A DNA stretch of 64,000 nt, from assembly GCA_002197995.1 (NCBI GenBank), contig NGZR01000001.1, positions 7,812,001-7,876,000 on the forward strand, given 5' to 3'. The notes beneath the pieces are model-generated. The model did no database searches and had not been told where the DNA came from. It saw only the letters and a list, made by a program, of their open reading frames with translations. Below are positions 11,230-24,500 of this stretch, piece by piece. The stretch's first letter is position 1, and the number at the start of each line of letters is the position of its first letter. The stretch is from Gaeumannomyces sp. JS-464 (Eukaryota > Ascomycota > Sordariomycetes > Magnaporthales > Magnaporthaceae). The translations under genes were made by a program, and so were the position numbers.

Positions 11230-14200
11230 CTTGTCGTTGGGGGTTGGGGGATACCTATACAGGCCACAAATGGGACGAGGAAGCAAGGGAAGGCGGCGAT
11301 GGGGACCAAACAGAAATGCAGCGCTGGAGTGGTATAAGACACGGCAAAGAATGGCAGATGATGCAAAGAAATTAAAGAATTCAAGGGAGAGAGCAGAAAA
11401 AGGAAAGAAGAAAAAGAGTCTGGAAGGGAGAAAACACGCGCAGGCAGGTCGGGGCGGATTTGTACGGCGGCCGACGCAGGGCTCCGGAAATGGGCTTGGG
11501 GAACCACGGACGCTCCAGACTCGGACTAGCGGTCCTCGCACTGGGCCGCAGCAGCAGCAGGAGCAGCAGCGAGACGTGCAGTCAAAGCCAAAGGCCGAAC
11601 CGATCACATCTCTCGCAATCCGTGGCCGCCTATTCCCAGAACGGTAGCGTTAAGGCGGGCACGCAGTCCCACAGGTACCGATTATTGAAGCACGGACGAC
11701 GGGGTTAGAGCGACCGAGATTCACCGTTTGCTGATGATGATCCTGACCGATCCTCCGCCTCATCTTTTGTCTCCTGGCCCGCCACAATAACCCCAGCCTT
11801 CATAGCTGCCCAATGAAAACATGCAGTTCCGGCAACGCTAATTGGGACCTCCCTACACATCCTCTTTTCATATCTATTCCTGTGTTTTCATATCATTTCC
11901 TATCTGCTATATCCTTTCTATGTCCCGCAGTTTGTGTTTATACGAGCTGTAGACTTTTAGTTGGGGAACGTGCCATCTACCCCCTTGCTGGCGCCGAAGG
12001 CTTTATTCGCACTGGCCGGCCCGGCCTGTCCCGTGTGTCTTTGTCCGGCGGTGCATCCGTGAAACGCGTGATAACGCAGTCCGTTCACCCAGCACCCGAC
12101 CCATTGCAGAGTTTCCCTGCAGCCTGCTTGCTGCTGCTGCTGCTGATGCGGATACTTTTCCTGCCTCTCCTGCTCCTCCCCAAAGAATCCTACCTGACTT
12201 TGTCAAACCCAAGGACATTATTGCCCAGCCCCGCGCCGGGCTGCCAACTGAGCAACCCGAGATGCTTTAAGCCAGCGCAATACATGAATTCCATCCTGCA
12301 CACCCCTCGTCCGAATTATCCGGTAACCGTCCAATCAATGTCCCCGTGGGGGCTGCAACTAGACGGGCATGTCTGAGAGACCGCGGCTCGGGAGCTTTGT
12401 CTGGGGGGTTTGCACGGGGCTTTGGCACAACGTCGGGCTGGTACGTGAGGGATGAGAGACGCCCTGCAGGATTGACCGGTCCACGGCGGGCCACGGCCCG
12501 GTAGCCCCCTGTGCTGCTATGCCGCACCGCCAGCAACCGTTGAATGCTGAGAATCCATCCTGCCATCTGTTTCTTGGGGCACAACAAACCAAACGAAACA
12601 TTCGACAAACTCCAATTCATCTCTCCCTGCCCGTAGGTGCCGGAATCCTAGATGGGAACTGTTGCATCATAATCTCAAAGACATCCCGGACCTAACCTGA
12701 TCCAGCATAGCAAATAGGAGACGATGCCGGCTGGGGCGCTAGGATCAGTCCAGGTGAGCCGTGGCCAATCGAGCTCCATAGGACCCAGGCTGTAATGGAC
12801 ATTGATGCTTCCAACCACTCAACTCTGCCGACATTTGCTTTCTTTTGGTGCTCCCTATTGGGTCTGTTTTTGTCCGGTTTCAAACAAAGCGTCGGTTGCT
12901 TTCCTTTGCTGCCCGCCTCGACCCGCTCTCGTATTCGACTCGATTGGAAGCTTGTCCGAAATACAGACGCCACGATTTGGCGGTCGGCCGTCGGTTGGTG
13001 GGTTCAGGTTCAAGCCGGGTCGCTCAACTTCAGGGCAGGCACTGGCCAGTTCATGCCTGGCTTTGACGCCTGTTCGGTCGCCGAGCGCCCGTGCAGCCCT
13101 TTGGGACGCGTATGTTCGGTGCGCGTGATGCCGGGTGACCACACAGATCTTGTTTCTCTGCTCGCGCTTGGAGATCCCAGCGCTGTCAGGAGCTGGGTGG
13201 CCCTAGTCTTCATGTTTGCGACTCCCGTCATCAGACAAACTGCATTTCCTCGCCAAGCCGTCTATCCGTCGGCTATGGATACTGCATACTGCACACCACC
13301 CAAGGTTGACATTACTCACTACTCGGGCCACAGGGTAGTCTCGAATCTCAAGTTGAGGAAAACAAATGTTAGGCGGAAGCCGAAGAATCGGTGCTTCCTG
13401 GATAGCGGTCGTGCAGGGGCTTACGCGGTGCGCTAGACTCGTCCGTTGCTGCTTCATGCTTTCAAACCCCTACATTGCTCGTCCGGCATTGATTCTCCAA
13501 GGCTGTTTCAGGCAATGGAAAGCACTTGTTACTAGTAAATGCTCCTCTTTCTAGAAGACCATCGATCGGAGGTTTTCGCAATTCATTGGCGCCGACGCCA
13601 CAGCCACGCTGAAGGGTTTGAACTCGTGTTCATGGATGGCTCAAGTCACTCGGACAATTTCCATGCGGGCACGGGCAGCCTCGATGTACGCCATTTCCTC
13701 GAGCCCATCCCAAAGGTCTAAGCAGTTAGTTCATGTTAGCCACAAAGGCTTCGAGGTCTGTAGTCAGGTTCTCGTGTTGGTGGTTCGACTCTGCTATATT
13801 TCTTTGTTTTACTGTGGCTTTTTCCTCGCTCGACCCCCTCCATGGTAAGGACATCGAGGCACCTTCACGTTCATAGAAACACGCCGTGCGCGTAGAAAAT
13901 GCATACCCTGGTAGCCCTGATTTGAGGCAGGCGAGCCCCTGAGCCACCGACCTAGGTAGGCACCGAGGCACACCTCGACAAGTCATCAATCGCCATACCA
14001 GGTTGTCGTTAGAATCCGAACGGTTGGTCTGGTTACCCCACTACCAGAGGTGGCACCTGCTGTCATTATTGAGACGTGCCCCGCCTGACCACCCCGCGTG
14101 GTCTGGGGGGACCGGTGTACCATCTCATGCTCGACAAACCTCGGTTCGCTTCCCTGAACCCCTCCAACTACCAACGTTTCTCTCTTCAGTCTCAAGATTT

Positions 14201-14298
14201 CGATCCCGGCCAAGTTTCCATTCTTGATCTCTCTCTATCTGCATCATCCACGGCCAACTCTCTCCGGCAAACGAACCCGCCGAGCCCACAGAGCCACC
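11230..14298. other. 3-kb intergenic region without a supported gene
   Basis: This divergent interval between the oxidoreductase (-) and the acyl-CoA-binding protein (+) holds both promoters. The longest open frame (12795-13436, 213 codons) has no recognisable motif, is overlapped by other frames of similar length, and shows no intron or domain signature. The sequence is otherwise low-structure. A CCTAGGTAG motif occurs at 13951. Confidence 0.55.
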
Positions 14299-14839
14299 AT
14301 GTCTGCCCCTCAGAGCGATGCCTTCAAGAAGGCGATCGAGGACTCCAAGAAGCTCGTGAACAAGCCCAACAACGACGAGCTCCTAGAGTTGTACGGTGAG
14401 TCTGAGCCTGGCAAAGGGCAAACCTCCCATAGCGCAAGCTTCGCCGCATGCCGACCTCTCCCTTGAGTTTCGCACGTTAGCTGACCTCTCGTTCTCCTTT
14501 TTTTCTCGACAGCTCTCTTCAAGATCGGCAGCGGCGAGGACATCTCCTCGGCCCCGCGCCCGGCATGTTCGACATCAAGGTATATCTACCCCATATCGCC
14601 TACAGGTCTTGGTGGCAACCATCCATACATCTACGGTCACCACGTTAGAGTGACCAGAACGCTAACCGCGGTACCATGTTCCGCATGTACAGGGCAAGGC
14701 CAAGAAGAGCGCCTGGCAGAAGGCCCTCGACGATGGCAACACCCCCGAGACCGCTCAGGAGAAGTATGTCGCCCTAGTCGAGAGGCTCAAGACCACCTAC
14801 GGCTACGACGAGAACAAGGTCCCCGAGACGGTCGGTTAG
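14299..14839 (+). CDS. Acyl-CoA-binding protein (ACBP), one-base frame break in exon 2
   Basis: Exons are 14299-14395, 14513-14579 and 14693-14839 (GTGAGT..CAG, then GTATAT..CAG with a GCTAAC branch site near 14661). The total is 311 coding bases, one short of a multiple of three. The protein opens MSAPQSDAFKKAIEDSKKL and ends KTTYGYDENKVPETVG, about 103 residues when corrected. The missing base is in the C run at 14559-14561: as written the frame turns to PACSTSR, and with one more C it reads APRPGMFDIKGKAKKSAW, the classic ACBP core. From family knowledge it binds long-chain acyl-CoA esters in the cytosol and buffers and delivers them for lipid synthesis. I read the shift as an assembly error because the flanking protein is intact. 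Confidence 0.9.
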
Positions 14840-15221
14840 AGGATCCGGTGGAGGCGTCTTTGGCGTTAGAGCACAGAACTTTTAATGAGAAGCGCATGAA
14901 TACATGGGGTCCTAGAATCCATACATTACGTTTGCCGCGGGTTACCATCCTTTCATCCCCCGAATATACCCCTACAGGCCCCCTCGAGGCACCCATGAGT
15001 TTGAGGGGCTCGCAGCACACCTCGGGATCGGAGCCTGCTTCGGGCGGGTATGTCGGACACAAATACACTGGCGGAACAAGGCTACCTATGGCGTAACTAT
15101 GGGCCACAAGGGTTCGAGCACGAATGCCATTTTGCTGGATGACGCGTAACCATTGGCGCCTGGGTCAAAGCCAGACTTCTGCAACACGTGTCTGTCATTA
15201 TTAACACTAACAAGGAGGGTA

Positions 15222-17144
15222 TCAACATCCCCACTTCTGGCCTTTCCAGTCTGCCTCATGGTACTTCGCGGTTGCGACCCAAGGGGTCTCATCTTTACCA
15301 TAAGCCTGTACGGGGAAGACTGTAAGGTATTCGCAGGCCAATCACCGGCCCGTCCCTTGGCGCGCCTCGTCCGCTTCCTCGACCGATAACCGGTCACCCT
15401 GAACAAGAACTCATACGTGCGTTCTTTGCGAACAGCGATGGCCATACCAGTACCCCAATCTCCCACGAGGCTATCCGCACCTCCGCCCATCGCGTTCGCC
15501 GCCTCTCCCCAGGCCTGCTTGGAAAGATTCGCTGACGTCATTAGGGCCCAGTCCAATGACTTCTCACCGTCCCCGTACCTGATGTATGTTTTGACGTGAG
15601 GCGCTGCTCGTTTCCTGCCGGCATCGCGGACAGAAACGCTGGCGTCCTTTTCTGCTTGTAGATCCTGATTAGCCCCCGGCAATATAGCGCTCACAGATGC
15701 GCCAAGGCCTGCCACTTACCCTTTCCCAATGGTGAGTCGTTCGCCCAGTGGCAGAATAAAGGCTTCAAGTATAGGAGCTGTTTCACCTGCTGGGCTGACT
15801 GTATCTTGGTATGAATAGAGGCCCCGGAGGCGTATCCGTCCAAGGAGGCGCGGATCTCGTCAGGAGTCGGAAAAATGACCTTGAAGTGCGGCTTGGGCGC
15901 CAGAGCCGCGACCGCCTTGCCCTTGCTCATGGCGTCAAACAGGGTCCCGCGCAGCCACAAGTCCGTAGGGCCGAGCGTGGCAATGGACGAGATCTGCACC
16001 ACCACCTCGGGCGTCTCGCCGCCCTGCAGCGGCACCGACTCTAGCGCTCTCCTGACGGCGGCCCAGCCCCAGGGGGTGGTCGATCGGTCGTGGATCTGGT
16101 GCCTCCCGGGAACGCTAGCGATGAGGGTCCCGCGGATGCTCGAGAAGTCGTACTTTTGTAACTCCTCCACGAGCGGCTTGCAAATGGTCCGGCGCTTATC
16201 GTAGGCGCGCAGGTAGCTGAGGAGGTCGGATTTGAACTTCTCGCCGCTGCCTTCGGGGAGGTCCTCGTAGTCTACCTGTGTGGGGGCTGGCGTTGCTTCT
16301 GTAGTATCTACGCCCCTAAGTAGAGGCAGGCGCGGCGAAAGCCAGATACTCTGGGTCATATTGGTCCAGTCCTTCGGAATCATGTTTGCTGTGTGGATCA
16401 CGACCTGGGCAGTATCGTCGTGCCGCAGCAGGATCAACATCTTGGAGTGGTGAGTGCCGAACATCTCGGGCATGAAGGCGGCGTGGAGGGTGACATTCTT
16501 GTGTTGTGCTACGTCTCTCTTTACGGTGCAAATGCATAATGTGATAAGTATCCCTCTCAAACTGGCGCATGATGAAATGAACAGTAGCCGGGGAATCTCA
16601 CTTGGAGGTCAATCCGCCTAGGGTCGTCCTTCTTCCAGAAGCCATGAATGACATTGACCTTGACCAGGTGACGAACATCTTCGTCCAGGGCTCCGAGGAG
16701 GAAGTTGATATCGTGCAGGTAGTTGAAATCCCAGCACTCTGAGATCAGCGGGTCGCCGATGACGTCTTTTAGCCGAACGGCGTCGACGTTATCCTGAGGG
16801 CCGAGATCCTTGATGTGCGTCAAGCGGAACGGGGAGCCGAAGTCGACGACGGTTGGGGCCTCGACCGGCGTGGCTGACGACGATTCCCGGCGCGAGGAGC
16901 TTGGCAGGACCCCGCGCTCCACCTCACCGGTGTCCGTGCCAGAGCTGGAGACGGGAGAGGAGTCCACCACGGCCTCATCGCGGCTCTCCGCGCTCAATCT
17001 CGGCGCCGGTTCCGGCTCCAATCCTGGGGCTTCCGGGGGCGATGCGCGTCGGCTCTTCTTCCTGGGAGGGCTGATGGCACGGCTAAGAGACTGAGGAGTC
17101 GATGAGCCAGACTCAGGCCGGACCCGTTTGAGAAAGCGCTCCAT
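15222..17144 (-). CDS. TDP1: Tyrosyl-DNA phosphodiesterase 1 (TDP1), several frame breaks in last exon
   Basis: Minus-strand exons are 16602-17144, 15720-16518 and 15222-15651. Introns are 16519-16601 (GTGAGA..AAG, the least certain border) and 15652-15719 (GTAAGT..CAG, branch GCTAATC). Corrected length is about 589 residues. A disordered N-terminus with a basic stretch is followed by two HKN active sites: HSK..N (His about 205, Lys 207, Asn 226) and [13 protein letters not shown] (His about 466, Lys 468, Asn 489). The enzyme removes peptides or topoisomerase I tyrosine from DNA 3' ends in the nucleus. After the second site the frame breaks near 15480, 15410, 15347 and 15313. The pieces read [27 protein letters not shown] and [14 protein letters not shown], all expected TDP1 C-terminal blocks, ending at TGA 15222-15224. 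Either the assembly has errors or the gene is recently damaged. Confidence 0.88.
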
Positions 17145-18204
17145 TGAGAGGCCGGGGTGCCTTGCAATGAGGGAGCGTTGGATTTTACACCTTAAGACAG
17201 CATGCGGACCTTCTTGTCGCCGCTCCAGATAGAATTGGCCGAGGCTTAATTGATTGGATTGAACTCGCGGTTTTACAGAGACTTGTCGTCCAAGGAGGGG
17301 AAGGCGTGGCCTCAGCCTCAAATACAAATCCACCAAGCTAGGTGAGTGGGAGCCACGCAGGCAGCAATAACAAAGAGGCCCCATTGATTCTCTTGCAGTT
17401 GCAAGCACCTACATGCACTCCAATGTGTTGGAAAGGCAGTGGTTACAATGAAAGTGAGGGCCTAAATTGAGGCCAGGCGCTGCACTGCCATGCCAAGCTC
17501 GATTGCGAGAATGCGAGAGATGGAAGCAGGGTGGGTGCTTGGCAGAGATAGAGGTGGTGGAGTGGAGAGAACCGAGCGGAAAGTTGAAGCTGTGGCTGAA
17601 CAGGATTTCGACCTTGGTTGTAAGGCACACGGACCATGGGCTCCAGGAGGAGCAGGACGAAGACGAGTGTGGCTGATGGGGTCGCTTTTACGTTAGCGTG
17701 CAGCGTCGATGGGTCCAGAGAATGGGGCGAAACAACAGGAACGGGGTTGATACTGGGCGGCCTTGATAGCACCTCCTGAGTTGACTTTTATTACACGAAT
17801 TCCTTGGCTAGGTAGCTGTCTCTTCTTTGTCCCCCTTTTTTCCAACTTCGATTGAAGGCATCTGCGGGTGGATTTTTGGTAGTCCACATACCGCGACTAG
17901 ACGAGCCGTAGTGCTCTTCACGCACGGCCACTCGAGTAATTTTTTTCTTACCCCCTACTTCTCCCATTGCTTTATTTTCCCGTCGATCACGACACATCGT
18001 CGCTATCGTAGTCGGCGCCCCTAGATTGATTACGGCACGAGCGATACGCGCTTCCCACGACCATCGTCCCCGGCGGCGCCGCACACGTGTCCACACCTCG
18101 CTCTACCATCTAGCGGTCCTGGCCGTTCGCGATTGATCTCGCCTGCCGGCCGCACTCGTCCAGGCATCCCCGTCTGACGGGCCCCTCGACACAGTCCTGT
18201 CGCG
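17145..18204. other. Divergent promoter region between TDP1 and the disulfide isomerase
   Basis: About 1.06 kb lies between two divergent starts. It must carry both promoters. It is pyrimidine-rich close to 18204 on the + strand and has an ACACGTGT palindrome at about 18083-18090. No gene is supported. Confidence 0.55.
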
Positions 18205-20622
18205 ATGAGGCTATCACCGCTCTCGCTATGGCTGGGCCTCGTCTCGGTCAGCGCCGTGGCTGGCGCTGACACGGGACCGCCCAACCACGATCCCACAAAG
18301 GAGAACACATATTTCAACCTCAAGAAAGTGGTTCCTCTGGTTGAGCTGACGCCCGACAACTTCGACAAGGAGATCAAGGGCTCCAAGTTCTACTTGGTGA
18401 AGCACTTTAGGTTCGACACCCTCTCATGTGCCAAACTAAAAAGAAAATGGGTAGAGTGCTTCCATCTAACACTTTCTCCTACACAGCCCATACTGCCCTC
18501 ACTGTCAAGACTTCGCGCCCACCTTCCAGACCCTCTACGAGTTCTACTCCACATCGAAACCCGAAGGTTCAGAAGCCGACTTCGCCGATTTCTACAACTT
18601 CAAGTTCGCGACGGTGAACTGTATAGCCTACTATGACCTGTGCAGCAAGAACGGCGTTACCTCATACCCAACCACGATCCTGTACAAGAATGGCGACGCT
18701 GGCGAGACGTTCAGGGGAGTTAAGAACATGACGGTCCTGAGCGACGCCATCGAGGCTGCCCTTGAAGCTGCCAAGCCTGGGTCCAGGCCGAAGAAGCTGG
18801 TCCTCCCGAAACCTGGAGACAAGTCCTCACCCGAATCGGCCGAGGCCAAGTCCGACAAGGAGGCCGCCAAGCCTGCCTCTAAGGAGACTACGGGCAAGGA
18901 CCTCGGCGAGAAGACTGCAGAAAAGACGGACGAGAAGGTGAAGAGCGATGAGCTCAAGAGGGACGATACCAAGAGGGATGACACCAAGAAGGACGAGAGC
19001 AAGAAGGACACCTCCGCGACCAAGGACGACTCCAAAAAGGACGATGCCCCAAAGACTGGGTTCAAGATGGAGATTTCGAAAGATAGCCCATACCTCGTCA
19101 TCCCGAATCCCTACACATCGCAGCCTAAGAAGGAGAAGAAGCCTGCCGCGGAGGCGAACCCCAACGGCCTTTCGGTGTCTCTGACCGCCGAGACCTTCCA
19201 GACGCTCGTCACCATGACCCAGGAGCCTTGGTTCATCAAGTTCTACGCCCCATGGTGCCATCACTGCCAGGCCATGGCTACCAATTGGCAGCAGCTGGCT
19301 AAGGAAATGAAGGGCAGACTCAATATCGGTGAGGTGAACTGTGACGTCGAGGCTCGCCTGTGCAAGGACGTCCACCTCCGAGGATATCCCACCATCCTCT
19401 TCTTCAAGGGCGGTGAGCGTGTCGAATACGATGGCCTTCGCGGCCTTGGAGACTTCATCCAATACGCCGAGAAGGCTGTTGATATCACCGCAGGCGTCGC
19501 CGAGGTCAACGCCGAGTCGTTCGAGGCGCTGGAAAAGAAGGAGGATGTCATCTTTGTCTACTTCTACGACCACGCCACGACCAGCGAGGATTTCCTGGCC
19601 CTTGAGCGCCTTCCTCTGAGCCTCATCGGTCACGCCAAGCTTGTCAAGACCAACGACCCGAAGCTCTACAAGCGCTTCAAGATCACGACCTGGCCGCGTC
19701 TGTTGGTGGCCCGTGAGGGGCGCCCGACGTACTACACGCCTCTCACCCCGAGGGACATGCGCGATACCAACCAGGTGCTCAACTGGATGAAGTCGGTCTG
19801 GCTGCCCATCGTCCCCGAGATGACGGCGTCCAACGCGCGGGAGATCATGGACGGCCGGCTCGTTGTGCTTAGCATTCTCAACCGCAAGGACGATGAGTCT
19901 TTCAACAGCGCCATCCGCGAGATGAAGAGCGCCGCCAACGAGTGGATGGATAAGCAGATCGTCGCCTTCCAGCAGGAGCGCAAGGAGCTGCGCGACGCGA
20001 AGCAGCTCCGCATTGAGGAGGCTGAGGATCGCGGCGACCAGCGGGCCCTGCGCTCTGCCAAGAGCATCCGCATCAACATGGACAAGTCGGACCGCAAGGA
20101 GGTCGGGTTCGCCTGGGTTGACGGCGTCTTCTGGCAGCGCTGGATCCGCACCACGTACGGCATCGACGTCAAGGACGGAGAGCGCGTTCTCATCAATGAC
20201 GAGGATGTAAGTTTCAATAATACCAAGGCAAAGACCTTTACCACATCCAAAGGAAGCATGACTCTAACACGACATTACAGAACCGCCGCTACTGGGACCA
20301 GACCGTCACCGGCAACTACATCATCCCCTCCAGGACGTCGATCCTCGAGACGATTGGCCAGGTCACCCGGTCGCCCAACAAGATCAAGCCCAAGCTTACC
20401 ATCTCGAGCTTCGAGAAGATCTTCTTCGACATTCGCCAAACCTTCACGGAGCACCCTTACCTCACCTTCGGCTGCCTCCTCGGTCTGGCTCTGGGCGGTG
20501 CCTCATGGTTCCGCGGCCGGCTCCGGCGCACGCGAGGCCACTTCCGCCTCGAGGAGAACCTGGGCATGAAGGAGATGAAGGCGCCTATCCTTGGCGCCAA
20601 CGCCAACGGCAAGGTGGACTAA
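18205..20622 (+). CDS. Eps1-like ER membrane protein disulfide isomerase
   Basis: Exons are 18205-18410, 18487-20206 and 20281-20622 (branch CTAAC in both introns, clean frame), giving 755 residues. There is a signal peptide (about 1-20, MRLSPLSLWLGLVSVSAVAG). The first thioredoxin domain has active site CPHC (72-75), the second CHHC (326-329, in APWCHHCQ). Between them is a long Lys/Asp/Glu-rich linker with near-repeats (DDTKRDDTKKDESKKD). A further thioredoxin-like region follows, then one membrane span near 702-719 (YLTFGCLLGLALGGASWF) and a short basic tail ending NGKVD. From family knowledge this is a membrane-bound ER oxidoreductase like yeast Eps1, which also has CPHC in its first domain and acts in retention and degradation of misfolded membrane proteins. 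The first intron has a weak donor (GTTCGA), but splicing restores SPYCPHC exactly. Confidence 0.9.
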
Positions 20623-21546
20623 GCACCCAACAAAACCCCTGCTTTTTGTTCAGGGAGGCAGTGGGGGAGGGACTGGCTTTCTCGGCCCTTGTCGGAAACG
20701 AGTATCAAGACCTTTGATTATCTATTTTCCTTGCGTACAGCGGAGTCGACTTCGATTTGACGGGGGCTCAAGGGAGGGCCGCGCATTCTCTTTTTTTTTT
20801 TTTTTCCCCATGCACTTTTTTTGTTGAAAAAAAAAGGGTATTAGTACGTTTGTATAATACGTCCCTTGTTTTTACGGACCAACTGGCTACCACTTTCGCA
20901 TACAACCACACCACCAGCTGCCGCTATCGTTTGGTTTCTACGTTTGGCTCACTTTGGCTCAACTGGTTGGCTGGTCATGAGCAGCCGCGCTAAGGGGAGG
21001 CGGGACATGGCTACCTCGCCGCGACAGATAGAGAGTATGTGTACCTTATGCGCGCAGATCTGTTATAGAGAATGGAGGAGGAGGGCGGCAACAAGATTCA
21101 TGAAACAACAGCTGGGTGCCTTTTCTCTTTTCCATGCTAGTTTTCTTGCTATAAACCCGGGCATGTACGGGGCTGGCAGCACTTGATAATAATACTACAT
21201 CTCGTCTTTCCTCCTCGGCGAATATTGATGAACAAAAAACAAAGCAACTGTTAGTAGGAGTGGTACTCCTGTAGGCACGGAGATCTCCAAAAAGGAAAGA
21301 ACAAAGATCTATAGATCTGGAACTGGTGTCTGTTGTGATGCATGTCTGTGTAGGAATCTAGTTACAGGAAGGGGATCACAAGATCCCCTTTTGTAGGCTC
21401 GTGGGAGCGCACGGCCCGTGGGCTTGCGGCTCCACGAGGCGTGGGCCCTTTCTGGATGCACGCGCTAGATCACGTGGATCAACAGCAACGGCATTTGTGA
21501 TGAAACCTCGAAAGGGTCAACGAGTCAACGTGCCTTGGCTCCCTTT
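20623..21546. other. Convergent 3' region
   Basis: This lies between the stops of the disulfide isomerase (+) and phospholipase D (-). It has T runs at 20791-20805 and an A run near 20826, as expected for untranslated ends. No gene is supported. Confidence 0.6.
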
Positions 21547-24500
21547 CTACGTGTAAAGGTCGTCGGTAAAGGCATTGAGCGAGAGTCCCTCCTTGGCCAA
21601 GTCGGGGACGTCGACGAGGAACTGCAGAGGCATCTCGACGAGAGTGCCGCGCACGCGGGACAGCCAGTCCTTGAGCTCCGAGACGCCTCCCGGGAACTCT
21701 TCGCGCACAGCGTGGCCGTACTGGACCTTGTTGGCGTCCTCCTCCTCGCGCCGCCGGCGCTCTTCGTCGTCCTCTCCCTCCTTCTTCTCGGCACCTGGGA
21801 TAATGAAGTGGCGCGAAAAAAAGTTATCATAGTCCTCCCACGTCCGGACCGCGTCGTTGGGGACGTTATGGAAGGCTTTGCTAAGCACCTCGGTGTTGGT
21901 GCGGGCCGTCGAGCGCCAGAGCTCGAGGAAGCGGCCGCTTAGGGGGTCCTCGACCAGGACGTCGGCGGGCGAGCCCCAGTCGTAGTGGTTGAGGTCCCGG
22001 GTGACAGGCGTCCAGTTGGCGTCGGGCCGGTCGCAGGGCTGGTCAGGGAGCAGGCCCAGGTGCTTTCGGAACAGCTGGCGACGGAGCGAGGTCGCGAAGC
22101 GCGAGGCGGTGAAGTCCCGATCGGCCATGCGTGACTGCACGGGCGACGGATCCTCAATAACCACAGCTATCTCGGAGTCGTGGTTGCCGAGCTGCGAGCG
22201 GTCGTTGAGGTTGGCGGAGCCGCAGATGACCAGACGGTCATCGGCAATGAGCACCTTGGAGTGGATGTACAGCTCCTCAGACACGAAGGCGTCGAGCTCC
22301 GACTCTGGGCTGCCGGACCAAGGGATGCTGTGCAGATCGGGACCTGCATCCATGTAGCAAGCGCTGACCGTGTCCCACTGCATTGCATGGTCGCACAAGT
22401 GCCGTTAGATACCACTGCGCCCTCACTGAAGAACGGATATAGGGAACGGGAACCTACAGTTTGGTCATTGGTGCGCTCAGCCGCCTCCTGGTAGCGCTGG
22501 TACTGGTCTCCATAGCGGCCCGAAGTGGGCTGGCGGCCGTAACCATCGTAGCCGCTCTCCACAGCGTCGTCGAACTCGCGACGGGCCGACTCGTAGGGCA
22601 CACCACTCTCCTCCTCGGCCCTCTGCATAGTCGCACTCGTGTTGATGCGGTCGAAGTTGCGCAAGTTGTAGAAGTTGATGTAGCGATGCGGGTCGTCGAC
22701 GCCTTGGTTGCGCGCGGATTCCAGTATGCTATGACCGCCCCGGGAAATGCTGTTGTACTGGTATTCCATGATGGCACGCGTGCCGAGCGCGCCGTCCGAC
22801 TTGAGGTCGCCGGCGAAGGCGGGGACTGCGGGCATAAGGACAAAGATGTGGAACACCTCGTTGTTCTTATGCGCTCGCACAATGCGATTCACGATGGCCT
22901 CGCCAAGCTTGTTATGAACCGGCTTCTGCTCATCGCTCGTGGCGGTGATGAAAAACTGGTTTCGATGTACACAAAATGTTGGCATTGGTGATGGCCTCTA
23001 TATAAGCATTGGCGATGGAATGCTCGGTGGGCTTGCCGGAAGACCATGGGCAGGCGCTGATCATGTTTGGGCGTCGAGCATTAGAAGATTGGCCACAGCA
23101 TGGTCAGGAGTGACATGGCCACAACAACTCACCTTCGCGTCAGTTGGATATGGGCTTCGCCTCCGCCGTTGTGCCCTGCACTCCTAGACTGTTCTCCCGA
23201 GTCTTCCTCGGTTGAGAACTGCCTGAAATGGTGGCGGAAATGTCGATGCAGGCCACCGAAGAAGTCCTCTCCATTCTGCAAAAGTCCCGGCGCAGGGGGA
23301 GCGTGAGATGCAACCTGGCCCAGAGCCTCGTAGTGGACGTCGGTCCTAGCTCGATATTTTCCCTCCCAGATGTAGTTCCTTGTTTGGGTTAGTGAGGTAA
23401 AATAACTAAGGTACCTAGGTACCTAGGCAGGCCTAAGCTATCAACTTGGCTGTTGGCTCGGGCAGCACGTACCACCGATCCGTGAAGTGGAGAACCAGAC
23501 TGTTGACGATGTTCCCGCTGAGGCTGATGGAGATGTCGGACCAGCCCATGCGGGAGCTCACGGTCCGATCGACTAGGCGCCATCATGAAATTTAGTTCTC
23601 CGAGAGTCTTAAACCGTGGGTAGAGCCAGCCTGCTTACGCTTGTTGTTCTCCCATTTGTCAACGCTCTCAAAGTCGTAGACTCTCGCATTGTTATAATCT
23701 TGGCCGGGGAAGACGATCGCGTTGAGGTCTCCAGGATGAGCGTCGGCGATCGGATGACCTATCGACTCTGTTCAGCAGGACTGTTGTCTCCTCTCGGGAA
23801 CTGATGCTATATGGACTGGACTGAGACTTACTGTTTGTGTCATATCTTCCAAAGCCTAGGTATACAGGTACGCACGGTTAGCGACTCAGTCATCCCATTC
23901 ACCGCATGCAGATTCAAGGAACAACATACACATGTCGAGACCGCCCATAAAGGCAAGGTGAGAGTCAACCACCAAGAGCTTCTCGTGGTGGGCCCAGAAG
24001 AGCACGACGTCATCGGCGGTGCCGTAGAGGGCGGCAAGCGTATCCTTGGGCAGGGTCGAGAGGCGGAAGGTGCCCAGGGACAGGTTCTGGAATCCCTCAA
24101 GGAGGTCCTCCTTCACGTCGTTGGCACTGGGGTGGTGGTCAGGGTGCCTGAAGACCCTGATATTGGGGTGCAGCGCCTCTAGAGCATGCTTAGTGTGCTG
24201 GGGAATGCAGGTATCGGTGTTAGTATTGTTCCAGTTCTTTGGCGTTTCTCAGCCGCATATCGTCTGGTAGTCCTCACCGCGGAGTTCACTGTGGCGAGGC
24301 GAAATCGTTAGTAGCCGCCTACTGATTTAGGGTCCCGTGCTCACATGTGAATTGCGGGACTTACACGTCAAGGCCTGGGGACCTCCTTGTACACAATTAT
24401 CCTGACCTGCACGCCTCGCTCCGCAGCCGCCTGGAGCATGCGGTCCAGGCGGTACTGCTCGTTACGAGCGGGTGGGCGGCGCAGGTACAGCTCGGGGCTC

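Noticed and set aside
12795..13436. 213-codon open frame (+)
   Set aside because: No motif or domain, no intron signals, and it is overlapped by other frames of 73-108 codons in the same GC-rich stretch.
13700..13800. tRNA-like B-box (GGTTCGACTC at about 13784)
   Set aside because: No matching A-box, acceptor stem or cloverleaf could be built around it.
18083..18090. ACACGTGT as an unfolded-protein-response element for the disulfide isomerase
   Set aside because: It resembles but does not match the known element, and a single E-box-like palindrome is weak evidence.
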